A stretch of DNA of 8,450 nucleotides from JAAYEB01 sp035306725 (GCA_035306725.1 DATGNN010000140.1:1-8450), one strand, 5' to 3'. Counted from the first letter of the stretch, positions 1 through 7,363 are shown. Notes: a model not told the origin generated them from the sequence alone. Made by a program: numbers and translations.

Positions 1-331
1 TTGCAAAATAACCAACTACAACAAACCCAACGACAAAAAAGGTAAGTGAATAGATAGTTTTTTTCAGGAAAACAGGCATAATACCGAGCCCTGTAACCTT
101 TTTTCGAGCATCAGAACAAACTCTCAGGATCTCTTTATCCACATCTTTTGACGGCGCTTCCCCCAGCACATCGTATGTAAAGAATTTTTCCTGCTCCGTC
201 CGATAAGAATCAAACTCTTTCCGACACTCATCACACATGCTCATGTGCTCCTCAAAACTTTTCTCTTCTTTTTCTGAGAGTTCACCCGAGCTGTACAATA
301 ATACTGTTTCTTCCAAATTACTGCACGCCAT
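1..331 (-). CDS. Zinc-finger anti-sigma factor, membrane anchored (C-terminus off the window)
   Basis: The frame is open from an ATG at 331 to the left edge, giving 110 visible residues. Residues 29-36 carry H-x3-C-x2-C (H29, C33, C36), the core of the zinc-binding anti-sigma (ZAS, zf-HC2) motif, with another Cys at position 3. A charged linker follows, then a strongly hydrophobic stretch from about residue 92 to 110 that looks like a membrane helix cut by the window edge. Family knowledge: such proteins hold a partner ECF sigma factor at the membrane and release it on an envelope or redox signal. The start lies inside the sigma gene with a 14-base overlap (318-331), preceded by a G-rich ribosome site at 336-340 four bases upstream, so translation is probably coupled. 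Any periplasmic sensor domain would lie beyond the window. The family call is secure; the signal is unknown. Confidence 0.88.
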   Translation of the reverse strand, partial: MACSNLEETVLLYSSGELSEKEEKSFEEHMSMCDECRKEFDSYRTEQEKFFTYDVLGEAPSKDVDKEILRVCSDARKKVTGLGIMPVFLKKTIYSLTFFVVGFVVVGYFA

Positions 332-887
332 CAATCCCCCTTTTCTTCAGTTCTTTACGAATGTTTTTCAATGCCAATCTCATTCTTCCTAAAGCTGTAT
401 TAATAGGACAATCCATAATTTTTGCGATCTCTTTAAATGGTACTCCACCCAGTTCCCTCAGTAAAAAAACTTCTCGCTGTAACGGATCCAAAGTCTCAAC
501 TGCTTCATTAATCAAAGCGCGTAAGTTCTGATCAGATAACCGTTGATCAGGAGCATCAATTTTACTGCCTACCGCAGTTTCTGCATCTGATTTGTGTTCA
601 GTTTCAACCTTTGCATGCCTGAAAAAATCGATAGTCCTTTTATGTGCAATTCCAAACAACCAACTAAGAAAACTTCTGGACCTGTCAAATTGATCAGCAT
701 TTCTCAATGCTGCAAGAAAAGTTTCCTGAAGCAAATCTTCAGCAATCTCCCGGTCACCTGTCATCCTTACAAGAAATCCAAACACCCGGTTCTTATATTT
801 ATCATAGAGCCCGGAAAATCCCTGAGGATCCCCTTTTAACCAAAGATCAAACAGATGTTGATCATCACTTGTCTGATTCTGTTGCAT
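318..887 (-). CDS. ECF-family RNA polymerase sigma factor (RpoE-like)
   Basis: This is a 189-residue protein, a normal length for an ECF sigma factor. Region 2 spans about residues 24-92: the core-binding part includes DREIAEDLLQETFLAA, followed by a RSFLSWLFGIAHKRTIDFFR segment typical of regions 2.3-2.4 for -10 recognition. A polar linker (about 93-118) leads to region 4 (about 124-178), with LDPLQREVFLLRELGGVPF and the helix-turn-helix FKEIAKIMDCPINTALGRMR for -35 recognition. The ATG at 887 has a weak purine-rich site (AGAGAAG) about nine bases upstream. It overlaps the downstream anti-sigma gene, the standard arrangement for a co-expressed pair in which the anti-sigma restrains the sigma. 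ECF sigmas often activate their own promoter, but I found no GGAAC-type -35 element in the 540 bases upstream, so autoregulation is not shown. The family call is very secure; the subgroup and regulon are not determined. Confidence 0.95.
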   Translation of the reverse strand: MQQNQTSDDQHLFDLWLKGDPQGFSGLYDKYKNRVFGFLVRMTGDREIAEDLLQETFLAALRNADQFDRSRSFLSWLFGIAHKRTIDFFRHAKVETEHKSDAETAVGSKIDAPDQRLSDQNLRALINEAVETLDPLQREVFLLRELGGVPFKEIAKIMDCPINTALGRMRLALKNIRKELKKRGIDGVQ

Positions 888-1424
888 ATAATACGTCTTC
901 TCTGAATATGTTATTGTTAAAAGTATAATTTTTTTTCAATTTTTTCTTTTGAACCATAATTGTTGCTGAAAACCATTATATTCTCCCGGCAACAATAATA
1001 ATCCTCTCCAGAATGAAAACAATTCTTTTCTGAAACCAGGATGAAACACAGTAAGAATCGACATAATATCCCTGTATTACCTTGAAAGAAATGGCATACA
1101 CTTCTTCAACAGTCTCCAGTGAACCTGCATCCAGAGCACAAGAAAGAATCATTACTATGCAGATAATATACAAAATTGGTTAAACACCAGACACTATAAT
1201 TAACCATAAATGGAAACGACCAGGTTTAACGGCAGATAGGAGAGCAACATCAGGCGCACAGAAACGGTTTTATTTGTGTATGTGTTAACTAAACCAAACA
1301 CCCTTGGCCGCTCAGGTATCCAGGCCATGAAACTAACAGTTTTCACATTCAGGCATATAAACTTTATAAGGCAAAAATCAAGCCCTTACAAAATTACCAG
1401 TAACGATTTAACCTGAAAGTTCAT
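888..1424. other. Gene-poor intergenic region upstream of the sigma factor
   Basis: About 540 bases separate the sigma gene from the TPR gene stop. I see no convincing gene. A 65-residue minus-strand frame (976-1173) begins with TTG, has no ribosome site, and starts with a hydrophobic run (YIICIVMILSCAL) that superficially resembles a signal peptide; its remainder matches nothing I know. The region must contain the promoter of the sigma/anti-sigma pair unless they are read from the distant amidase promoter. A TATACT (922-927, minus strand) lies about 35 bases before the sigma start, but no -35 hexamer stands at the right distance. No GC-rich hairpin with a T-run follows the TPR gene, so its terminator is not visible. 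Confidence 0.5.
1177..1206. repeat. Perfect 7-bp inverted repeat, possible operator
   Basis: TGGTTAA at 1177-1183 is mirrored by TTAACCA at 1200-1206, with 16 bases between the arms. The arms are AT-rich and the spacing places their centres about 23 bases apart, roughly two helical turns, so a dimeric regulator could bind. There is no T-run, so it is not a terminator. It lies about 290 bases upstream of the sigma factor start. A chance match in AT-rich DNA is quite possible. Confidence 0.25.
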
Positions 1425-4400
1425 TTATTTAAGTCGTTTAATCTCTTCCAGTATTAGTTCATTATCAGGTGCTAATTTTGCGGCATTCTCAAGATGTTTT
1501 TTATATTTTTGCGAATCTTTAAAAGCCTTCGCAATTTTTGCTAAACCGAATTCTGCCATTGCACAGTCTGGATCTGCTTTCAGTGCCCGTTTAAAAAATG
1601 TTTCAGCCCATTGCGGTTTTGATTGCAATAGATGTGTTTCTGCTCTTTCTAACATAACCGCTACATTTTCCGGATCAAAATAAGAGATTTCCTTGTAAAC
1701 CTCTATTGCTTCATTATACTTTTTCCTGCTCCTGAGATTTTTAGCCTTTAACAACAGTGCATCTGTATTTGTTGCTTCTACAGCCAGAATGTCTTCTATG
1801 ACATCCTCCGATTCCCTGTTTTTCCCATGTATCATCAATGCTTCTGCATAAATTAGCAAGTATTTCGTATCCCGATCCAATGCTGTAAGCTTTTCCATTT
1901 CCTTTAGTGCTTTGTCCATTTTTCCCAGTTTTTGATATACCTCAAATAACTGAAACATAATCTGTGGATCTTCCTTTTTAAGTTCCCTTGCCTTAAGCAA
2001 AAGATCAAGTGCTTCGTTTGTACGTCCGGAATGATTATATCCTTTAGCCAGCATACTCATTACAAGCGGATCTTCAGCAGAAAGGTTATTTGCCAGTTCC
2101 AGATGAACCATTGCCTTGTTATGTTCACCCTTTTTCATCAGTAATATTCCAATTCTTTTGTTGGCCTCCGGGTTCTGAGGATCTTTGTCAAGGTATTTCT
2201 CACAAGCCCTGAATTCATTCTCCTCATCACCAATTTCCCCATATATCCTTGCCATTTCAAGCCACACCTGGGGTACCGACCCGGCCATTTCAGTTACCCG
2301 TTGAAGCATATCGACTGCTTTTTTATACATTTCCTTATTTTTTGAATAAATTAACCCAAGTTCGAGAAAATTTCTATGATCCTGCGGATACTTCTTGATA
2401 TTTTTTTCGTATATATTCCTGGCCTTTGATTCATCAGTTTTCTGCACAAAAAAAGCATGCTTATAAGCTGCATCCTTGTCGTTTACACCAGGCAGAAGTA
2501 TATACTCACCGTAAGCCTTTGCTGCCATTGAATCATTTCCAGACATTTCATATGCCTCAGAGAGCTTTTTATACGCTTCATTTCTTGTCTGCTTATTCAG
2601 CTTATCATTGTCTTTTACCTTTTCAAGAAAATCGGTGACGACCTTGTACTCCTTAAGGCTAAAACCGGATTCAGTATACATAGATACCTGATTTTCAGAA
2701 ATATTGGAACCCAACCTGTCGAGATACTTGATAACATCGGCATACATTTTGTTATCAAATGCATGTTTTGCAACAATCTGTACGATCGATTCATCACGCT
2801 CACCCTTTTCAAGGTACTCCTTAAACTTCTGCATGCCCTCCTGATGTCTTCCGAGTTTCAGATATAGTTCTCCCAGCAATCTGTATTCTTCCTTTACCTG
2901 AGGATTCATCATTATTACCTGTTCATAAGAGATGACAGCATCTTTAAGGTCTCCATTTTCTGCCTGGCATGATGCAGTAGCAGATAAAGCATCTAAATTT
3001 GAGGGATCAATTTTTAACGCTTTTTGATACATATCAACTGCTTCCGGATACTTTTTCTTTTGCTGGTAAATCATTCCAAGTGTAGTATAGGTACCAATTT
3101 CAGCCTCATTGGCATCAATAACTTTTGTTAATGCTTTTATAACCTCATCCTGCTGGCCTTTTGCAATAACAATATCTGCATACCTTTTATAAAATCCCTT
3201 GATTGATGGATCTTTTTTCAATGCAGTCCTGTACGCTTCAAGTGCACTATCCAGTTTTTTTGATTCATACATCAAATCACCCAGATCCCTGTAAGCAGAA
3301 GCATCATCCGGCTTAAGATTAATAAACTTGTTCACATACTCAACAGCCTTTTCTTTATCTCCATTTTTTGAGAACAATTGGTACAGCTTGCGCACTATTT
3401 CAGCCGTATCGGGCTGCAACAGCGCAAGCTCCTTGTAATATTTCAATGCTTTTTTTGTATCGCCAACCGAATCAGCATACTCTGCCAGGCGCATTCGGGA
3501 CCGGACATTTCTTGAATCAAGTGCAACTATTCTTTTATCGACCTCAAGAAGCTTTTTTTTCTGATTATTTTTTTGTAAACAGACAGCCGCCTGTTTCAGT
3601 ATACCGATGTTATCCGGCTCTTTTTTTAGAAGGGCTTCAAGATGTTTCTGTGCATTTTTACAATCACCCCTGTTCATTAATACAGAAACCATAACCATAC
3701 GTGCATCCCGAAAATTCATATCCAGTTTCAATGCTGATTCCGCAGCCCTGTATGCATCATCATATTTCTTCAGATTAAACGCACAAACTGCAATTCCTTC
3801 AAGAGCGTTGCCGCTGTTTTTAAGCGAATTACTTTTTTGAAACATGTTCAAAGCTTCAGAATATTTTTTGGCGTTCAGATTATATTTTCCAAGCACAAGA
3901 TAAACATCAGGATCATCAGGACTAATCTCCATCATCACCCTGTATGTCTGCTCAGCCTTGTCATTCATGCCATTTTTCTGGTACAAATCTGCAAGCCGTG
4001 CATAAGCTTCGAAATTTTTCTTATCAAGTGAGATAGCTTTTTGAAGCGTTGATATCGCTTTTTTATTATCACCTAGCCCCTGATAGGCTTCAGCAAGTTT
4101 AAAACAACCTTGTGGAACAACTTTGCCCTGCTGATCGGCATTAACTATAAAACCGAACTGTTCCAGTGCCTTTTGGTAGTTCCCTTTTGAAAGAAAAAAA
4201 TCACCGGTTTTCGCCCTGGCCCATAAAGCTTCTTTTGAAGTTTCTGCCCCGAATTCGGTAACTGCAGTCTGATATGCCATTATTGCATTTTCATTATCAG
4301 CGGTATAATCTTTACTTACAGCTATCCTGTAATAATCCTGAGCTGTCAACATATCCGGCGAGACTTTCGAATATTCGTTTAATGCTTTTCCGTACTCTTT

Positions 4401-5111
4401 TTTGTAAAAAAAGGCACAAGCCAGATATTTCACAGCTTCGGGAGGCCCTTTCATTTCAATTGATTTTTTCAGATAAACCACAGCCGAATCGGCAGCACCG
4501 ATCTCACAGTAAGCCATACCGGTTTTATATGCCAGATCAGAAGATTTCTGTGCAATGTAGGCTTTTTTCAGCAAAGGAACAGCCCTGGCCCACTCTTTTT
4601 CGTTAATGTATATATTGCCCAGTTCCCGATTTGCAACCAGGTTTTCGGTATCCGATTTGATTACTTTTTCCAGAGCTTTTTTTGCTTCAGCAGGTCTTTT
4701 AAGCGCTATACAGGCCCTTGCATACTCCCAGCTTGCCTCTGCTGTAAAATTCATCTCCAAAGCCTTTTTAGCCATATTTATCGCGTTATCCGGCTGTTGA
4801 AGATTGTTATAGACTCTTGCAGCTCCCACAAGAGCATTGAAATCGTCGGGATTCATTCTCCACGAAACCAGATAACATGCTAGTGCTTTTTCTGTAAAAC
4901 CCAGTGCATCATTTGCTTTTGCAATTTTTATCCAGTGCATGGCAGTTCTATCTGATGCAGGTATAGATTTATCTGCATACTCTACTGCTTCCCTGTATTT
5001 ACCTTCAGAAAGCAGTTTATCCATTTCCTTGTCAGAAAAAACCGCAATAGCATTAATCAGAACCAGTAAAAAGGCCATCGTTATTTTTGTAAAGATTGTG
5101 ATCTTACTCAT
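1425..5111 (-). CDS. Giant exported tetratricopeptide-repeat protein
   Basis: With the start at ATG 5111 the protein has 1228 residues. Residues 1-26 look like a signal peptide: basic n-region (Lys3, Lys9), hydrophobic core TMAFLLVLINAIAV, and a plausible cut after AVFS at Ser26. There is no lipobox Cys. From about residue 57 to the end nearly everything fits 34-residue TPR units, roughly 30-34 of them; clear ones lie near 368-401 (A-x-L-A-x-L-Y ... A-E-x-x-Y), 606-637 and 672-705. The segment around 775-890 is more degenerate. No catalytic domain, OmpA-like domain or transmembrane helix is visible after the signal, so it is probably a periplasmic or surface scaffold forming a long superhelix. 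TPR arrays bind peptides or partner proteins; the partner is unknown. It lies 84 bases after the amidase gene in the same direction and probably shares its promoter. The longer frame from 5186 is rejected because the ribosome site falls inside it. Confidence 0.9.
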   Translation of the reverse strand: MSKITIFTKITMAFLLVLINAIAVFSDKEMDKLLSEGKYREAVEYADKSIPASDRTAMHWIKIAKANDALGFTEKALACYLVSWRMNPDDFNALVGAARVYNNLQQPDNAINMAKKALEMNFTAEASWEYARACIALKRPAEAKKALEKVIKSDTENLVANRELGNIYINEKEWARAVPLLKKAYIAQKSSDLAYKTGMAYCEIGAADSAVVYLKKSIEMKGPPEAVKYLACAFFYKKEYGKALNEYSKVSPDMLTAQDYYRIAVSKDYTADNENAIMAYQTAVTEFGAETSKEALWARAKTGDFFLSKGNYQKALEQFGFIVNADQQGKVVPQGCFKLAEAYQGLGDNKKAISTLQKAISLDKKNFEAYARLADLYQKNGMNDKAEQTYRVMMEISPDDPDVYLVLGKYNLNAKKYSEALNMFQKSNSLKNSGNALEGIAVCAFNLKKYDDAYRAAESALKLDMNFRDARMVMVSVLMNRGDCKNAQKHLEALLKKEPDNIGILKQAAVCLQKNNQKKKLLEVDKRIVALDSRNVRSRMRLAEYADSVGDTKKALKYYKELALLQPDTAEIVRKLYQLFSKNGDKEKAVEYVNKFINLKPDDASAYRDLGDLMYESKKLDSALEAYRTALKKDPSIKGFYKRYADIVIAKGQQDEVIKALTKVIDANEAEIGTYTTLGMIYQQKKKYPEAVDMYQKALKIDPSNLDALSATASCQAENGDLKDAVISYEQVIMMNPQVKEEYRLLGELYLKLGRHQEGMQKFKEYLEKGERDESIVQIVAKHAFDNKMYADVIKYLDRLGSNISENQVSMYTESGFSLKEYKVVTDFLEKVKDNDKLNKQTRNEAYKKLSEAYEMSGNDSMAAKAYGEYILLPGVNDKDAAYKHAFFVQKTDESKARNIYEKNIKKYPQDHRNFLELGLIYSKNKEMYKKAVDMLQRVTEMAGSVPQVWLEMARIYGEIGDEENEFRACEKYLDKDPQNPEANKRIGILLMKKGEHNKAMVHLELANNLSAEDPLVMSMLAKGYNHSGRTNEALDLLLKARELKKEDPQIMFQLFEVYQKLGKMDKALKEMEKLTALDRDTKYLLIYAEALMIHGKNRESEDVIEDILAVEATNTDALLLKAKNLRSRKKYNEAIEVYKEISYFDPENVAVMLERAETHLLQSKPQWAETFFKRALKADPDCAMAEFGLAKIAKAFKDSQKYKKHLENAAKLAPDNELILEEIKRLK

Positions 5112-5120
5112 ATTTATCAT

Positions 5121-5129
5121 CTCCCCTCC
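5121..5129 (-). promoter_or_regulatory. Ribosome binding site deciding the TPR protein start
   Basis: On the minus strand GGAGGGGAG is followed by nine bases and then ATG at 5111. An in-frame ATG at 5120 directly abuts this site and is too close to be used, and the upstream start at 5186 would bury it inside the coding sequence. Starting at 5111 also puts the signal peptide at the true N-terminus. Confidence 0.8.
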
Positions 5130-5195
5130 AGACTCATCCGGATACGTTTTAAATTTACGATCACTTTTGTGCGAAACAAATTTCAAAACAGCCTC

Positions 5196-5780
5196 TCAAA
5201 CCTTTATTCTGCGTTTACTCATGCACTTAATAAAATATTCCCATTTGAATTTTTCACCAGGATCATCCTTTTTTTGATTACGCAAGCCAAGCGATACGGC
5301 TTCTTTTCCGGCAACCTGTTCGTGACCAGTATAGGTAAAGTTTCTCTGAAATCTGTTTTCAAGACCACGACATAATTCACAAAGAGCACTGTACTGCTTA
5401 AACGTAAAACCACTGTTCTCTGTTGCCATCAGTTCAATACCTATCGAAAAATCATTTACACCTGTGCGCCTGTCCGGTTCAGGCATGATACTTCCCCCGC
5501 AATGCCAGGCTTTTTTTTCAACAGGAACAAGATTTATAACTGTACCGCTTCTGTTAATCAAGAAATGGCTGCTTACTCCATAATCACAAAATATCTGCAA
5601 TATCATCTTTTTGTTAAAAGGCTTTTGTGGTGATATCGCGACAGCACTTATATAGTGAATAACAATTACATCAATAATATCGGTATTTCTTTCATCCCAC
5701 AAAGCCTGTTTACCCGAATTTCGGATCTGTTGACCAACAACCGGATTGTTTTCATCAAGAAACAATGGAACTATTTTCAT
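5196..5780 (-). CDS. N-acetylmuramoyl-L-alanine amidase, AmpD-like (Amidase_2 family)
   Basis: The 194-residue protein is one zinc amidase domain that cleaves the bond between N-acetylmuramic acid and L-alanine of peptidoglycan or its anhydro-muropeptide fragments. Visible landmarks are VIVIHYIS with zinc ligand His42, SHFLINRSG (71-79), AWHCGGS (91-97), NDFSIGIEL (109-117) with probable catalytic Glu116, GHEQVAG with second His153, and KDDPGEKFKW (171-180) supplying probable Lys171 and third ligand Asp173. All catalytic positions are present. The spacing from His153 to Asp173 is about ten residues longer than in E. coli AmpD. No signal peptide or membrane helix is seen, so the protein is probably cytoplasmic, consistent with a recycling role, though a lysin role cannot be excluded. 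The ATG at 5780 has only a weak ribosome site. It is the first gene of a likely two-gene unit with the TPR protein and is divergent from the reductase gene. Confidence 0.88.
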   Translation of the reverse strand: MKIVPLFLDENNPVVGQQIRNSGKQALWDERNTDIIDVIVIHYISAVAISPQKPFNKKMILQIFCDYGVSSHFLINRSGTVINLVPVEKKAWHCGGSIMPEPDRRTGVNDFSIGIELMATENSGFTFKQYSALCELCRGLENRFQRNFTYTGHEQVAGKEAVSLGLRNQKKDDPGEKFKWEYFIKCMSKRRIKV

Positions 5781-5823
5781 TTTTTTTATTTTCCATTCAA
5801 ATAAACCTTAAACAGTCAAAACA

Positions 5824-5852
5824 ATTATACTATTTTTTAAAAGAGAAGCCAA
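5824..5852 (-). promoter_or_regulatory. Sigma-70-type promoter for the amidase-TPR unit
   Basis: On the minus strand a -35 box TTGGCT (5847-5852) is followed by exactly 17 bases and a perfect -10 box TATAAT (5824-5829). Transcription would begin near 5817, leaving a leader of about 37 bases before the amidase ATG at 5780. It lies within the 95-base gap between the two divergent genes, so initiation here could interfere with expression of the reductase. This is the best promoter match I found in the window. Confidence 0.65.
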
Positions 5853-5875
5853 TCTTTCACATAGAAATCAAACAG

Positions 5876-6583
5876 ATGAATTCCAAAGCAATACTTATCA
5901 CAGGAGCATCAAAACGATTAGGACTTCATTTTGCCAAAACGAGTCTGGATATGGGTTATGCTGTTATAATTCACTATCATAATCCGCTTTCTGACATTGA
6001 GAAAAAACAGCTCTTTAAACAACAATTCTATAATAAAGTATTTTATATTCAATACGATTTATCGGATCAGCCGGAAAAATTACTGGACAGGATATCCGAT
6101 TTCCCTGTTGAACTGGAAGGTCTTGTCAACAATGCTTCAGTCTTTTCCAAAGGAAATTTAAGCAACATTTCACATTTTGAATCATTGTTCAAAATAAATT
6201 TTGCTGCACCCATGAAACTTTCCCAAAGATTTTCAGAAATTGTAAAAAACGGCTGGATTATAAATATTACAGACTCAAATAACAGAAAATTCAACAGAAA
6301 TTTTCAGAACTACCGTTTGACTAAACTGTTTCTTGAAGAACTGACACGGCAACAGGCTTCATTGTATGCCCCTGATATCAGGGTTAATGGAATAGCTCCA
6401 GGCGCGATTCTTCCCTCAAATGAACATGAAGCAAAATATTTTTTGGCTTTAGCCGAAAAGATACCTTTGGGAAGAACAGGTGATATTCAATCTTTAATGG
6501 ATGCATTCAGGTTTCTCGTAAGCACATCGTTTATAACTGGTGAAATAGTCAAAATCGATGGTGGGTTGAACCTTGTATCTTAA
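5876..6583 (+). CDS. Short-chain dehydrogenase/reductase, FolM/pteridine reductase type
   Basis: A 235-residue classical SDR. The NAD(P)-binding turn TGASKRLG (9-16) carries the Arg-Leu pair typical of pteridine reductases, NNAS (85-88) is the conserved structural motif, and the catalytic Tyr146-x3-Lys150 sits in YRLTK. Where most SDRs have a catalytic Ser there is INITD with Asp133, 13 residues before the Tyr; this Asp-Tyr-Lys arrangement is that of PTR1 and the E. coli dihydromonapterin reductase FolM. The C-terminal part, with VNGIAPGAILPSNEHEAKY, SFITGEIVKIDGG and a final LNLVS, also resembles FolM. The likely reaction is NADPH-dependent reduction of dihydropterins or dihydrofolate; the substrate is inferred, and no other folate gene is adjacent. 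The ATG at 5876 was chosen because the Rossmann fold begins there; the frame is open further upstream to 5765, but that would overlap the amidase gene. No strong ribosome site is visible. It is a single-gene unit. Confidence 0.85.
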   Translation: MNSKAILITGASKRLGLHFAKTSLDMGYAVIIHYHNPLSDIEKKQLFKQQFYNKVFYIQYDLSDQPEKLLDRISDFPVELEGLVNNASVFSKGNLSNISHFESLFKINFAAPMKLSQRFSEIVKNGWIINITDSNNRKFNRNFQNYRLTKLFLEELTRQQASLYAPDIRVNGIAPGAILPSNEHEAKYFLALAEKIPLGRTGDIQSLMDAFRFLVSTSFITGEIVKIDGGLNLVS

Positions 6584-6797
6584 ACCTGAATCAGACGATT
6601 CCTTCACGCGATCTGCTTCGCGGACATTGGCAAAAGAATCAGATCCAGAACGTTTAATATTCATTCGTGTACGATTACGACAACGACAACGGTGAAAGAT
6701 AGATATGACCTTCACAGCCAACCTTTCTGTTCAATGCCGCTGTGTAGCTCATTCCCGCACTGCGGGACAAGTTGTAAATTAATCGTCTCCATTTAGG
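6584..6797. repeat. Convergent intergenic region with hairpins and repeat-like tract
   Basis: Between two convergent stop codons lies a GC-richer patch. It contains GAATC-AGAC-GATTC (6588-6601), a five-pair hairpin CGCGA-TCTGCT-TCGCG (6607-6622), a CGACAACGACAACG tract inside about 6671-6692, and a six-pair hairpin TCCCGC-ACT-GCGGGA (6753-6767). Neither hairpin is followed by a T-run on either strand, so they are not classic terminators, though they could slow polymerase between converging genes. The composition differs from the flanking genes and resembles dispersed intergenic repeat elements of some bacterial genomes; only one copy is in this window, so repeat status is unproven. Open frames across it (such as 6494-6721, minus strand) have arginine-rich low-complexity content and are not believed. 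Confidence 0.4.
6753..6767. other. Perfect GC-rich hairpin between convergent genes
   Basis: TCCCGC and GCGGGA pair over six positions around a three-base ACT loop. It is the most stable short hairpin I found in the window. It sits 30 bases past the phosphatase stop and about 170 bases past the reductase stop. It may contribute to 3' end stability or termination in both directions, but the missing T-run argues against intrinsic termination. Confidence 0.4.
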
Positions 6798-7277
6798 TTA
6801 AAGAAAATTCGCAGGAAACCTGGCAAACAAAACCGGGATTATTCTCTCAATGTGATTCTGAATTATGCCAAAAGTTTTGCGGTAATCATAAATAGTTCCA
6901 CCTATTGGATCATTGATCGTCTTGTTTCGTTTTTCTTTGCCAGGCCATGCGCCCAAAAGAAATACTCTGTCGCAAACCTGGGGAAAAAACATCAGAACGA
7001 ACTCTTTCTGATCGGGTTCCATAGTAAAAATCAGATCACTTTTTTTTAACTCTTTAGGTACCAGAGAACGGGATCGGTGTCTGGTAATATCCATACCATG
7101 TTCAGAACAAACTTTAACGGCATATTCCGATGCGGGATGATTTTCCAGCCCATGAGTTCCCATAGACGAAACGATTATATCCTCCCGTCCCAACTCAATG
7201 AACCGTTTTCTGAATATGGCTTCAGCCATGGGGCTTCTGCAGATATTGCCTGTACACAGAACTATTATAGATGCCAA
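6798..7277 (-). CDS. Low-molecular-weight protein phosphatase (LMW-PTP/YwlE-like)
   Basis: A 159-residue protein starting almost directly with the phosphate-binding loop C-T-G-N-I-C-R-S (8-15): nucleophile Cys8, invariant Arg14, in the order C-x5-R. SSMGTHG (37-43) and LIFTME (82-87) are further family motifs, and NDPIGGTIYDYRKTF (122-136) supplies the general acid Asp123. The DPxGG-x3-YRKT form is that of the YwlE branch and relatives. In Bacillus YwlE a Thr three residues before the Arg loop end (C-T-G-N-T-C-R) gives phospho-arginine specificity; here the position is Ile12, as in tyrosine phosphatases, so phosphotyrosine is the more likely substrate by inference. The start is TTG at 7277, chosen because GAGG (7284-7287) lies six bases upstream and the active-site loop begins at residue 8. 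Longer in-frame starts (7340, 7514) lack a ribosome site, and 7514 overlaps the divergent gene. No kinase gene is adjacent. Confidence 0.85.
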   Translation of the reverse strand: MASIIVLCTGNICRSPMAEAIFRKRFIELGREDIIVSSMGTHGLENHPASEYAVKVCSEHGMDITRHRSRSLVPKELKKSDLIFTMEPDQKEFVLMFFPQVCDRVFLLGAWPGKEKRNKTINDPIGGTIYDYRKTFGIIQNHIERIIPVLFARFPANFL

Positions 7278-7283
7278 ATAAAA

Positions 7284-7287
7284 CCTC
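7284..7287 (-). promoter_or_regulatory. Ribosome binding site supporting a TTG start
   Basis: Minus-strand GAGG within TTGAGGTTT stands six bases before TTG 7277. It is the only ribosome-site-like sequence near any candidate start of the phosphatase, so it fixes the non-ATG start and removes about 79 residues from the longest open frame. Confidence 0.6.
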
Positions 7288-7352
7288 AACAAACTCAGGT
7301 TGAATGTAGATCTGCTTAATTGAAAATAGTATTTTATCATAAAATTTAAAAC

Positions 7353-7357
7353 AGGAG
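7353..7357 (+). promoter_or_regulatory. Ribosome binding site of the cysteine-cluster protein
   Basis: AGGAG is followed by six bases and ATG 7364. A GTG at 7361 in the same frame is only three bases from the site and is disfavoured. The 86 bases between the two divergent starts are AT-rich; a loose TTAATT (7316-7321) with TAAAAT (7340-7345) 18 bases on is a possible promoter but weak. Confidence 0.65.
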
Positions 7358-7363
7358 ATAGTG

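Noticed and set aside
976..1173. 65-residue minus-strand frame with a hydrophobic start
   Set aside because: TTG start, no ribosome site, no recognisable sequence; AT-rich DNA easily encodes hydrophobic runs.
5112..5186. 25 extra N-terminal residues of the TPR protein
   Set aside because: The strong GGAGGGGAG site lies inside this stretch and the signal peptide begins at residue 26 of the longer frame.
2426..5277. Several plus-strand frames of 64-112 codons opposite the TPR and amidase genes
   Set aside because: They are antisense shadows of well-supported genes, with no ribosome sites or recognisable domains.
5765..5875. 37 extra N-terminal residues of the reductase
   Set aside because: The Rossmann fold starts at MNSKAILITG; the extension is low-complexity, overlaps the amidase start and covers the promoter region.
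6494..6721. 75-residue minus-strand frame rich in Arg and Cys
   Set aside because: It overlaps the reductase 3' end in antisense and owes its composition to the repeat-like tract.
6736..6780. tRNA-like string TGTAGCTCA followed by a GC hairpin
   Set aside because: No acceptor stem pairing and no T-loop consensus (GGTTCGA) downstream.
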